Positions 21,418 through 32,811 of a stretch of 64,000 nt of DNA are shown one piece after another (position 1 is the first letter of the stretch; the number at the start of each line of letters is the position of its first letter). The notes under the pieces are model-generated. The model was not told the DNA's origin and searched no databases. It worked only from the letters and a program-made list of their open reading frames with translations. The DNA is taken from positions 2,049,955 through 2,113,954 of the forward strand of contig JANPWX010000173.1 of NCBI GenBank assembly GCA_024734555.1, read 5' to 3'. The position numbers and the translations under genes are program-made. This DNA comes from Trochalopteron elliotii (Eukaryota; Chordata; Aves; Passeriformes; Leiothrichidae).

Positions 21418-24400
21418 GTCATGAAATCCATCCCTGACTTTGCTTGCTATTAACAGGATATGTCAGATCTAGCACCTAAGATGCATTAGAGGGGACTTTT
21501 AAATGCATATTATAATCTCTCTGAGGGCTCTCATCCTCTACAAGAGGAGTGCTTATAACTGAAGATTTCATATGCATGTAAATAGCTCTAACTCCTCATC
21601 AGTCTGTGATACGCATTTGTGACAATAACAGTATTAAGATACTTTTGGAGTACTTGAATTTACAGCTTTTTACAGTTCCTTTTAGTATCACTATTGTGTG
21701 CTTTTGTTGCCTACTTAAGGATGTGAGATAAAAATGCAGAGTACATCCCATGTTGTTTCTCTACTGGCAAAATCCATACATATGAAATATGGAAATAGCT
21801 GATTTAAAATGCAGTCAGACCAGGTAAAGATGGAAAACAAAGGGCTTTTTCATGGGTTCAGTGGATTTCATGGTTTCCCAATGGCTTTTCTTCACAAGAT
21901 ACCTAATGACTTACTGTGCATGAATTTAAAAGATACCAGACAAAATCCACACATTTCAAATTCACATAGACATGGAAATTGCATTTAGATTGTCTTAGAA
22001 AACCAAACTGTTCCACAGCCTGTAGGTTGTCCATAATGCTTAACACCACCCCCACTAAGACATTTGGAACTGTACTGGTAGACTAAAATTACCCTTTAAG
22101 GATAATTATCCTGTGATGAACACTGTTCTGTTCTGTGGGAAGAAAAAGCTGGAAGTTCAACAGGCAGTTGGTAAGCCACTCAGCTGATTTTGTGTTAGTC
22201 CTTGAAATGGACTCTGGATCCAAACTCTAGAAATTCCTGTCCAGGTTCAAACAGAGGTAGTCAGTATGGTTTCTAAATATGTATGCCAAACAGGAATTGA
22301 GATGCATCCTTTCAGTAAATATATATGCTTTTTTCCCCCCTTATTTTAGTAACATGGAAATCTGTGATATAGTTTAGTGAGAAATCTGCAGGCACTTGAA
22401 TACAGAAATTGCTTCATCTTGAGATTTGGAGGGGCTTTGTCCATAGTGCTTTGTGTTTGTGGGCATGGCTGGCACTTCGTCAGAATCTTCCAGTGCTGCT
22501 ACCCCAGCCCTCACCAGGCAGCAACAGAATACACAGCCCATGTGGGATGTATTTTTCCATGCTTATTCTAGGGGTAATGTAACTTCTGTGAGCATGCACT
22601 GCTCAGTCAGAGCTGTGTTGTACTGGTGGTGTTGGTTCCTTCTTCACGTACAATCCAGGTAGCAGTTTGCTCTTGGTGGCAGTGTTTGTCCCAGGCTGTC
22701 CACGACTTGCTGATCTGTTACCAAAAGCAATGGGAATGCTGACATCTTCCCCCCTGGCTGATCTGGTGATGACATTATAGTTAATTACCTAATTCAGCAG
22801 GCTTTTTTAATCACTTTAGAGAGGATGAGCCACACATCCTTGTAATGGTACTGTTAGATTTTACTAATGTGGAAGTTAACACAGAAATTAAATTACTTGC
22901 TCAAAGGTATAGAGGAGAATTGGCAAGAAGAGAGATGTAAAATGCAGGAGATACTGCCTTTCATGGTTGTGCTGAGATCATTCTTTGTCTAGAAATAGGT
23001 GATGAACAAAAAGAGGAAGAATTCTTAGCAGAATGACAGGAATAACAAACATGGCAGTAAAGAGTTGAGATGACTGAAAAGTAAGGCATGCAAGGAAGAA
23101 CAAAACAATGGAGAACATCCCCCAGTCAAGAGAGATGCCAATCAATAATCCAGAACCACATTTCTCATAACCCTGTTATCCCTTAATGCCTTGATGATTA
23201 GTGCTCAAAAATTAGCGGGTAAAAGAATTACTGGGGAAAAAAAAGAATGGGGTCACTCTTTCAGGAGAGTTCTGGTTTATGATGGGACTCAAATAAGAGA
23301 CCAGTGCCATCATACCTTCTGGGTTTTTTCCCAGTATCCAGTTTATTCCATTGTTGTGACACTTGATAAATGGTTTCAGAGGCAAAACCCAGTGCTTTAA
23401 TTTGACTTGGCTTTTTTGAAGATTTTTTTCTTCCCTAGCATGAATAATTTTATTCAAATATTCTTCATGATAGAAGTTCCTTATCTGCTTCGACATAGTC
23501 TCTGATGCATACTCAGTATTGTTCTGTTATTTTATCAAGCTGGTATCAATGACATAGATTAAACTTTGTTGAAATGATCCATGGTTTGGGTGGGGGTTTT
23601 CTTGACTGGTTTTGTTTTGGATTTTGTTTGAGAATAATCACACAGCAAAAAAAACCAAACAACTTTGGCTAGTAAGTATTCTCCAAGTAGCTTCTGCAAC
23701 CATCAAATTTCACAGCCTTAAGGACTTTACTGTTCATGGGCAAGATATGGAAAGCCTCCTGCACTGGTATTCACCATGATCAGTTTCTACTGATCACCTG
23801 TGTATTTGGTGGAGATGCATCTGTTTGTTGGTGCTGCTACAGCAAAATAATGTAACATTGTGGGTATGGCCATTGGTAAAGAAAGCTGACATTTCAACAA
23901 TTTTTAGATGTCCTGTTCCCTAGTATTTTCATATAGTCATGAATGTAATACAATAAGGAAGATGGGAATCATTTGGAAAACTAAGCTACAAATACCACAT
24001 GTACACTATCACTTCACAGCTGCTGGCCAGAAAAATGTTGTTACAGCCTTGATTTCTGGAAATCTCAGATCGCACGCACTCACCTACCCACCCACAAAAT
24101 ATTTAATTTTTTCATCTTAGTTCTCATCTTCTCATCTTTCTCATTTTAGTTCTCATCTTTGAAGGACTGGCCTAATGCTATTTCTTTTCTGCCTTTAATA
24201 AGTAAGCAAGTGACAAGTTAAACTCTCATGTAGGTTGTTAAAAGCACTATTGCCTGTCTCAGTAAATTCTCCTTGCTATTACACTCTCTACAAGTTATGC
24301 TATTTTGAAGTATTTAGACATGGTATGGTTAATAGCATATTTCTTTGAAAGAAGTACCATGGTAAAATTTCCAATAATATTGTTGGTATAAAGTGGGGAA

Positions 24401-26234
24401 GATGGACCACTCCAAACCTGAGGCTTGTACAGTTTCCAAAGCACATTAATTTTATGATCAGAAATGTAGAAGTAGCTGCATCATAAGCAAAAGGTGAAAG
24501 AGAACTAAGGCTCATCTTGTGTCTGCAGCAGTAATTTGTGCTTTACCAACATTTTTAAATTGATTTGCAAAAAATTCAGTAAAATCACCTGCCAGTGGAC
24601 AATTTCTCGTGCAGCTCAGAAATGAAACCAAGTAATGTGGGACTGTAATGTGTAACTGAACACGTCTAACTGCAGACCATGGTGAGATATTTTGCCTCAG
24701 TACACAAGGTGAAAGCCAGCAGTTGTCACGAATGCTATGTGATGACAGAGGTACAAAACAAGGTCAGGGGAAAAAAAGTAGTAACTTTTGCTCTGGTTTT
24801 CTATCTGGCAGCATTTACCATTGTGTAATCTGAAAACTGCTGAAGAACAGTAATTTATTTTGGCATTCTAGGATGGAAAGTGCTAAGGATAATGCAGTTC
24901 TTCATTTGCAAGGAATGTGATAGAAAAAAACAATATATCAGATTTTAATATAAAGCAATGTCTTACTTATCAAACTGGTTCAGCTGCAGAGAATTAAACA
25001 GATTAAATTGTTCTCAGGCAGAGAAAATCCTCGTGCTAAATTTTTAATAGCTCTATTTGATCATCTGTAGGTACATTCTGGTGTCCCTGCCTGGCCCTTG
25101 CACTTTTTTAAACAAACACCCCCCTCTGATATATGGTTTTAAAATTAAATCCAGGCCTTACTCTCAGCTGGGCTGTGGGGCCATGCAGGTGAACAAGAGA
25201 GGAATGGCTGAGAACAGCTGAGGCCAGTTCCCACCAAAAGATCCCAAAGCTGCCATCACTACCCCTTCAGCAGCTCTGCCATCAGGCCCAGGCAAAGGGC
25301 ACCATAGGCTTTGAACTTCACCAAGTGCTCAAAAGAATCTTTGGAGCTCTTCTGTAGAACTTACATGCTCTTCTGCATGCAACTCACACACACTACTGTT
25401 AATATTATATCATATTAATGGATAGAAGACTCTAGAAATAGTCAAGCAAAGACTGAACTGAAATCTCCTGTTAAATATTTAATGAAAGGGGGAAACCTTT
25501 TGCTGTGGAGTGATTAGAAACAATGATCCTTCAACTGCTTCAGCTGACTAATCTCTATTTTAGCCTGAACATGTTACTAATACATTTCTGAATGTAAGAG
25601 GCACAAGACCATATAAAAAACAGTAAAAGCAGCAAAGCACACAGGCATGCTCTCAAGTCATGATCTCCTCTTTAACTTGTGATACAAATCGGCAAGCCCC
25701 CAATACTTTGTCCTGTTTCTGAACAAATCTTGCCATGCAGCTGATGTCAGGTGAGCACAAAGCATCAGTAATACTTTACCAAAATTTAGTGCTTGCACTT
25801 GAAAGTACCAACTAAAGAGCATTTAACCTAGTCCAATTCCAATTTTCTCTAGTAGCTTGTAATAATTACTTCAGGCAGTAACTTCCTTGAAAATGCAAGT
25901 TGCATTGCATTAAATAATGTGTTAATTATTAGGCACAAATAACATGTTTATGGTTATACATGTGTTAAACATCAAACTCAATGCCATGTTGGCTCCTAGG
26001 CCTTTCACTTTTCACATGGTGTGTATACTCACCAGTTGGTATTTCCTTGTTTTGTACAGGTGATATTTTTTTAAACCAGGCAGATCTAACGTGCTCTGAG
26101 GTTCTACCACTGCACAAGCTAAATGAGCTTCAGACCAGCAGTGCTGTTACTCTAATTCATTTTTAGGTATTGATCATTCATTGCTACCTGCTACAAATGA
26201 GAGGCCAGATTCAGTTCCTATTATCATTAAGTGA

Positions 26235-26331
26235 GAACATCAGATTCAGGAGCTTTCCTTCTGGAAGGAAAGGGTAGACTTTCAATAACCAAAGCTGCTA
26301 AATCTGATGTTCCTTTCCTTCCAGAAGGAAA
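26235..26331. repeat. Composite inverted repeat
   Basis: A 22-base arm at 26235–26256 (starts GAACATCAGATT, ends AGCTTT) recurs as its reverse complement at 26291–26312, with 20 of 22 matches. Immediately after each arm is a 19–20 base near-palindrome: CTTTCCTTCTGGAAGGAAAG at 26253–26272, and CTTTCCTTCCAGAAGGAAA at 26313–26331. The second is the exact reverse complement of the first. A single strand could fold a 22-bp stem, and each near-palindrome could also fold on itself. The element is in MBP intron 1, about 4.4 kb downstream of the exon holding the classic start. Confidence 0.75.
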
Positions 26332-29300
26332 CCTCTCTATTCACTTCTGTCCAATGCACTGTTCTAACTGAATTTTGCAGAAGGACACGCAGCTTCCTGG
26401 TGAACTAAAAACTTGTCAGGTACAAGTAGTAGTTTGTTGCAACTTCTGTTAATGGATTAAAGCATTTAAAACAAATTAAATCATTAGTACACTGGTTTTT
26501 GTGATGTAAACAGTTTAATGAATACATAAAGCACATAAAAAGCAAAAGATTAAAACAAAGTTATTGTTACAACCACCATAAACTCTATTTTTTTTTTTAC
26601 AAGCATACTGCTTGAACAGCAAGCTTTACAAAACAGCGTATCACAAGCAATACCACTCCCTGAAAACTAAGATTTGGAAATTAAAATCACAGTAAGTATT
26701 TACTTAAATCACATCATATACTAGTCAGACTAGCACTGATTTAACTAGTTTTCAAATTCTTCATGGTGCTGTAGTATACATTAAAGCTTCCACAGGAAAT
26801 GTGAATAGAGTTCAAGTGCAAACAAAGAGACAGAAGATTCTAATTAGTTTATCCCTCCATGGCATTATTTAAAACTGTGGTTCCTAAACTTTTTGCCAGT
26901 GCATGTTTATCACAGCCATCTTTGTAGATCCCCACTCTAGCATCTGCTTAGCACAGGAGTGGGTTTGGAACTGCTGATTTGGAAGTGCTGATCCCAAACC
27001 CTGGTTCTGCTCAAACTGAGAAGAACTTCAGCCCAGTGCTGCTCCTGCCTCGTATCTGTCTGTAGCATAGGGAAAGCCCCATCTCTACCTTCCATATTTC
27101 TTGCATCCAAATGCATAGAAATTGGGAAGGAAATACAGGAGCAAGGCTTCATTCAGGCAACAGCAGACTGTTACAAGATTGCATACAAAACTGAAGCAAA
27201 ATGTAGAAGAGAAATTGATTTAATCTTTCACTAAGTCTTGGCTCACCTATTATTTACTGTTACTCACATATTTTGGTTTGTTTGATCTGTGTCACAAGTG
27301 TAGTTTAAAGTTTAGTACGTTAATGCAAAATGTTAAACCAGGACAGAAAAGTTCTTGTTTCACAATCCAAACTTTAGTAGAAAAAAAAAATAAAAATCAT
27401 AAACAAAATGATTACAAAAGCATAAACAACTGCATCAAAGAAACAAAATAGCAGTCAGTACATACTGAAGTTGAATACAGGCTCCGAATCTAGGAGGCAC
27501 AAAGAACATTTGATTGTTTTAACAAACTTGCTTAGACAAATATTCTATAAAGATTAGAAAGGAAATAATTTATTGTTATGCTACTCTCTTGCATGCTATT
27601 TAAAATGTCTGCACCACAGTTTCTTTCTGTCACCATTTTAATTTTTTTTAATACGGTTAAATTTGAGCTGTGCACAGCAACAGTTTTGTTTCAAATATTC
27701 TACCCTAAAAGTTTTTCTTAAAAGTACAAAATTCAAGCTGGCTTTGTTGGAGTTTCAGCTATCCAAAATCTCGACCGTATTGGGGGAAAAATGGCAAATG
27801 CGCTTGGCTGCCCCTTAGAGGAAAAGGAGTATTTCTGTACATTCCAGTATTTCTATTTTTAACAACTCCCATGGAACTCCCATGCACTCTTAACTTCAGA
27901 ATTGCAGGGCAAGGGAGAACCTGCTCCACATGAGAAAAGGAGGCCATGAAACAGTCCCGGCATTGTTCCGACCCCACCTTTCTGGACACAATAGTGAATA
28001 TTATCCATTAATGTACTTCTTAGCTATGGATGCAAGAAGAAAATGCCTCCACAAAGAATTTATAATGTGTTGTGCTTGAATGTCAGCCCTAAATCTGTAC
28101 AAAGAGCAAGTGTTGTCTTTGCATTCCAGTGCTTGCTGGTGTGGGTAGTTGAGATGCTCCCACTGAGGCATGGGCTGGCTGAAAAAGGAAGGCTGCAAGA
28201 AAGGCAGCTGCAGAATTGCTTTGAAATGCTTCAAAATAAATACAGAAAAAAGTGCAAGCAAATAAACAGTGCAGCTCTAGGAACTTTTCAAGCCTTTGAA
28301 ATTCATCCTTTAAGGTGCTTTTAGTGGTATCTTACTTAGCAAAGACCTGTTTACTTAGTGGAGTCCGGAAAACTGCCAAGGGATTTCAATCTATTTCAGC
28401 TGGTCCATGAACACCATTATATGTTGATGATGAAGCAAAAATGCAACAAGTGGCAACAACTATTTAGGGTTTAAGCACAAATGAGCCATCTAAATTTCCT
28501 CTGTCTACACTTGTATAAATAAATGACACCACAAGTCTTTCTTGATACAAGAAACCAAAAAGGCATTGTTTCAGAGGCTAAATAAATAGAAGTTGAAATG
28601 AATGACTGTGCCATTTGCTCAATACTTTCCACACTGACGCCCTCCCACAAGAGAGCTTCTAGCAATGTTTCCTAGAACGTACATCTATATTATCATTGTG
28701 TGGAAGAGTGCTAGAGATGGTTTGGCACTGGAAGTCCTAATGTGACTGACTTTTGCCAAAATAATTTAACTTCTCTGTGCTTCCAGCTCAGATCTGCAAA
28801 TCAGGACTCTGTAACACTATGAGCAGTCATTCTTAAGGGAAAAAAAATCCCAAACAATTACTTCTGCTAGGTAAAAAAAAGTCAGAATTGTTCATAATTC
28901 TGTTCTGTTTTGCAGACATTTAAGTTCTTCAAAATAGCATTTTACAGCAGAGATAAAAGAGATGATCTCCTGTCCTCTCATACATAATTACATCAAAATC
29001 TATAGAGAATCACTGCAATCATGTTCACACCAAAGGATAAAATACAGAATTTGTACAGCTTGCAGACATTTTTTAGTCATTACTCCTAAAAACTGAGTTG
29101 GTTTGATTTATTGCCAAGCAGGAATACACATACCTCTGTATATTCTGTATGCAGAATCTAACTTTTTGGTATTGTCTCCTTGGTGTACAAAGAACATTTC
29201 ATACACTATTTTTCATCGAGTAACACAGTACATGAACAAAACAGCAAGAGTTGAGCTGGCCAACCAGGTTCCATAAAATAGCAGCTGGGAACAGTCTCTG

Positions 29301-30765
29301 CTATTTGCAGTAACAGGAAGAAGAAAGGTTTTCTTCATGCTCTCAGCAACTGCTTGTTGCACTTATGAACATTATGCACAGGAACATTACACACAGAAGT
29401 GTTACTACAGAAAAAACTGCCTGGCTGCTAAATCTTTGTCAATAGCATTACATGCCCCAATTGGTAAAGGTGAGAAATAAAAAGAAGAAAACACCCAGCT
29501 TGCTTAGTACCACCCACCAAGTGTGAGAAGCTTCTGGTTTTAAGTTTCTAGAGTATTTTTCATCCAGTGGTCTCTATATTACACCAACTCTTCTGGGAAG
29601 GGCTATTATACATTGCGCTTCCAGGTGTGGAGCTGTGAAGGACACTGACAGCCACAGCTGTTGGACCACCACAGATCACTTTTACACCACAGGGCAGTTT
29701 GTGTCCTGTCCCAGTGCAGCACTGAGAGACAGCACAGATCACAAGCTGGAACACTGAATAGACCTCAAATGTTGTCAAAGGATTTTCAAAAATCAGCCAG
29801 CAACTATGAACGCTGCTTTTTGCAACACACAACTTGAGCAACTACAACAAATTCAGCTAAAAGAAAGGTTTTACAGCCCTACAGCAGTTCCATTGGAATG
29901 CTTATGTAGTGTGTGGACACACAAACACAAGACTCCACCTGTCATTTGCATGGCAAAAGGTACAGCGAAAACATCTTAAACTTTGCCAGTTGAATAATAC
30001 TGAACTAATATGCCAGCTGCATAATTTATCAAAGGAGGCAGGTATCCTGGAAAAGGGAAGAATTTAATTACCAGCCTTTCATCAACGCCTTGTTTTTGAA
30101 TTCATAGTGTAGAAATGGCTCGTTGTACAATTTCTAATCTGAAATGCTTGGAATAAATCTCAGCTTCTTGTCAGAATAAAGCATCTGGATTATTTCGTAC
30201 ACCTGGGATTCAGGACAATATCTGTCAAGCCATCTCCCCAGCAACACTGTCAACTGAGCTTAAACATACTCTTGCACAAGCAGGCTGAGAATTTGGGCAC
30301 AATTCCTTTTCTAACATCTATTTCCAAGTTTGTCCCTCTGTTAATGCCAAGATCTGTAGCGACTGTCTTGCATTTAGTGCTCTCATCCAGCTCCCTTTTC
30401 CAAATACTTAAGAACAACACACAAAAGCAGACTGAAGTTTCTCTAAATGGCACAGCATAGAAATACGTACAACACACCACATTAAATGCTCAAAAAAATT
30501 CCTCCCAGTAATGTTTCTAGAGCCCCCTGGATTTCTAATACTCCTTGTTACTATCCAGAGTAGCTCCTCTTGTTTCCCAGATGTTTGCTAGTTTTGTTGT
30601 TGCTGTTTTCAGTTTAAAGCCAAGCATTATATTACAAGTACTATCCTGCTGGCTAGGTCAACTCTTGCCTTATAGCAGTGAGACCTTTCTTTCAGACCCA
30701 CCCTTCCTCTTTAACTGTACTGTATTTTGCTGCAGCCTTGCAGTTCTCTATTCCTCAGAGCTCAC

Positions 30766-31196
30766 CTTGCCCGAGCCCCGCCGGGGGACGTGTCTTTCAC
30801 CTCCAAAGAATCTGCCCAGCGAGTCAAGTATACCCGAGTCTCTGTGCCGTGGGGATCCATGTCTGGCATGGTCTATAGTGCTCGCGGATGCCAGTTTTGA
30901 TCCGTGCCGGAAAGAGGAGCGTTTTTGTGAAGCCATCAAATCCGAATTCTCTGAAGCTGCTGCACTGTCCTCTTGGATGGTCTGTAGCTCGTCTGACTCT
31001 GAGGGCCGATCTTTGAAGGTGTTGTCTTCTCTTCCTGGGGCATCTCGGGAAAAGAGGCGGATCAAGTGGGGGCGACCAGTCCTGTCAGCTGGGTTGGCCT
31101 CGGGCCAGGCATTCTTCGGGTCTGCTGTGCCTTTGGAGTCTGTCACCGCTGGGCTCTTCGTGGAGGTCCCATTGTTCTGGTTCACATCTGCCTCTC
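30766..31196 (-). CDS. MBP: Golli/MBP shared exon with the classic MBP start
   Basis: Minus strand, acceptor ttgttgtttgcag|GAGAGGCA and donor GGCAAG|gtgagc. The exon is 431 nt, entering one base into a Gly codon and leaving in phase 0. The first 86 full codons are Golli-specific: [20 protein letters not shown], later [37 protein letters not shown], as in mammalian Golli. The frame then runs straight into classic MBP at the ATG (30934–30936): [50 protein letters not shown], 57 codons. The classic product from this and the later exons is 175 residues including Met. Golli proteins regulate calcium entry and signalling in immune and neural cells; classic MBP compacts myelin. The exon needs an upstream Golli partner ending in G, which I did not find. 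Confidence 0.97.
30983..31060 (-). promoter_or_regulatory. MBP: Classic MBP core promoter inside Golli codons
   Basis: Mammalian MBP starts transcription about 47 nt before the ATG and uses the TATA-like TTCAAAGA about 30–35 bases upstream of the start site. Here TTCAAAGA is present at 31010–31017 on the minus strand, in ACACCTTCAAAGATCGG. That places the expected start near 30983, which is 47 bases before the ATG at 30936, so the spacing agrees. The same bases encode [10 protein letters not shown] of Golli. Promoter function is inferred from conservation of position and motif. Confidence 0.7.
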
Positions 31197-31419
31197 CTGC
31201 AAACAACAAGGATGAGATATGAATACAGGCCTGTGAAAAACAGCCCTGGAACAATGCTGCTTTCTTTCCCTTGCCTTGAGATGCTCATTTCATACAAAAC
31301 CCATAATATGTGCGGTTGTAATGAAACTATGTTCTCTTCCAGCCTTAAAGAACATTAAGTTATCTTGGAACTGAAACCAGAATGATGTTCTCACACAAAT
31401 TTGCAGTAGTTCTAGGTGA

Positions 31420-31461
31420 TTTTTTTGGTGTGTTTTTTGGGGGTTTTTTGGGGGCTTTTTA
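31420..31461 (+). repeat. G/T-rich low-complexity tract
   Basis: TTTTTTTGGTGTG, T6, G5, T6, G5 pattern. Simple sequence a little over 200 bases upstream of the Golli/MBP exon acceptor. Confidence 0.7.
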
Positions 31462-32763
31462 ACACATTTATAAACAGATCAATAGATTACTTGAAACGTA
31501 ACTGAGATTGACTTTATTTACATGCAAGGCTTGTGGATGAAGAGGCTTTCAGTGAATAATCAGAATTCCTGGACTTTCCCTTGAAGACTGCAACTCTAAT
31601 CATGCCATCTTTCTCCAAAACAGAGGGAAAAAAATAAATATTTACAGTGACATTGCAAATCTGTGCCTTCACAAGTGCACATTCCCTCTCCACAATGTCA
31701 GAGCTTACGGTCTCATTTGGAATCCCTTGCTGTAACTTCCCTACAGATCAAACAAGCATAGTGAGGAGAAGGTTTTTTTGACCCAAAAATTGTATTGAAA
31801 TTGTCCTCACTTCAAAAAAGAGAGCACTAAACTGCAATTTCTGCTTGGCCTCTCATGACAGTTTTTGTTCATGTATGATGATCCTGGGGCTCTGGATACA
31901 ATGTCCTAGCACTGATGCTGAAGGCCTAAAGCAAAACTGTCCAATTTGCATTTAGTGCTTGTAAGAAGTGACAAAAACAATTATCAGCAACTGACAAGGT
32001 GTTTTTTTTTTTTGCCAAGAAAAGTGCCAAGACAGACTCCTGTGGTAAGTGAAATGCCTGATGCCTTCTCCACAGTTGTGTTCTGATGCACCCAGTAAAG
32101 GGTATAAGAAGCATCAGCTGCAGCACACTTAGCCCTTCCTTCACTTGTAGTAGCTCCTTCTACCAGTGACAAAAAGATTTATGGAGGTTTTTATGGTCTA
32201 TACCATGACTCCTACTGTTCTAAAGAAAACTGCACCTACTGAAGAATATGACTTACATTGAAGGAACACCGAAAGAGTATTAGTAGGTCACTGCTTGAGG
32301 AGCAACCTTCAGCATAGACACCTCCCACACACTCTGTGTCAGAAATGTCTTTTGGAGTTAAGGGGGTCAGAAATTCAGAAATAAGTTAGTCATGTGTTAC
32401 CTTTAGGGTGTCCTAATTACCTTTTAACATTCTCATTTGATTTGGTCCTTGTTGCCATGGGAGGGGTAGGATCTGGCAAATACGGCTGTGTTTTTGAAGT
32501 ACTCTGGGCTCAAGTACTTTGCTGATTCAGCAGAGCAATTTTAGATTTGACAGTCATTTCATATGGTTTCACCCACCCACAGGGCACTAAAGAAACCTTT
32601 TATCAGGCTGAGAATAATTCTGAAATAACTGTATGGGTGACAACACAAGACAGTAACGATGGCTTCTGCAAAACCTGTGTGTAGGTTACAATTGGTTGTA
32701 ATCAGCCTGCTACAATTTTTCATATGAAAATATAAAGTGCAGTTTTGCTATGCAGTTGTTTTT

Positions 32764-32811
32764 TTTTTCTTTTGTGAAAACTAAAGAAAAATTTTTCTTT
32801 TGTGAAAACTA
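32764..32811. repeat. 20-base direct repeat
   Basis: TTTTTCTTTTGTGAAAACTA occurs at 32764–32783 and again at 32792–32811, separated by an A-rich 8-base spacer. Local duplication about 1.8 kb upstream of the expected classic MBP start site. Confidence 0.8.

Larger units (their letters stand above)
18609..30765 (-). other. MBP: MBP classic intron 1 (exon 2 not found)
   Basis: A 12.2 kb phase-0 intron between the exon ending at 30766 and the exon starting at 18608, donor GGCAAG|gtgagc. In mammals it holds the 26-codon optional exon 2 (VPWLK…LCNMYK). I looked on the minus strand for that pattern followed by a donor and did not find it; a diverged exon could be missed. Visible structure: a TA repeat at 21289–21320, a 22-base T run at 21396–21417, short repeats of TTCTCATCTT near 24110–24160, and a composite inverted repeat at 26235–26331. 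No transposon longer than a fragment was recognised. Confidence 0.75.
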
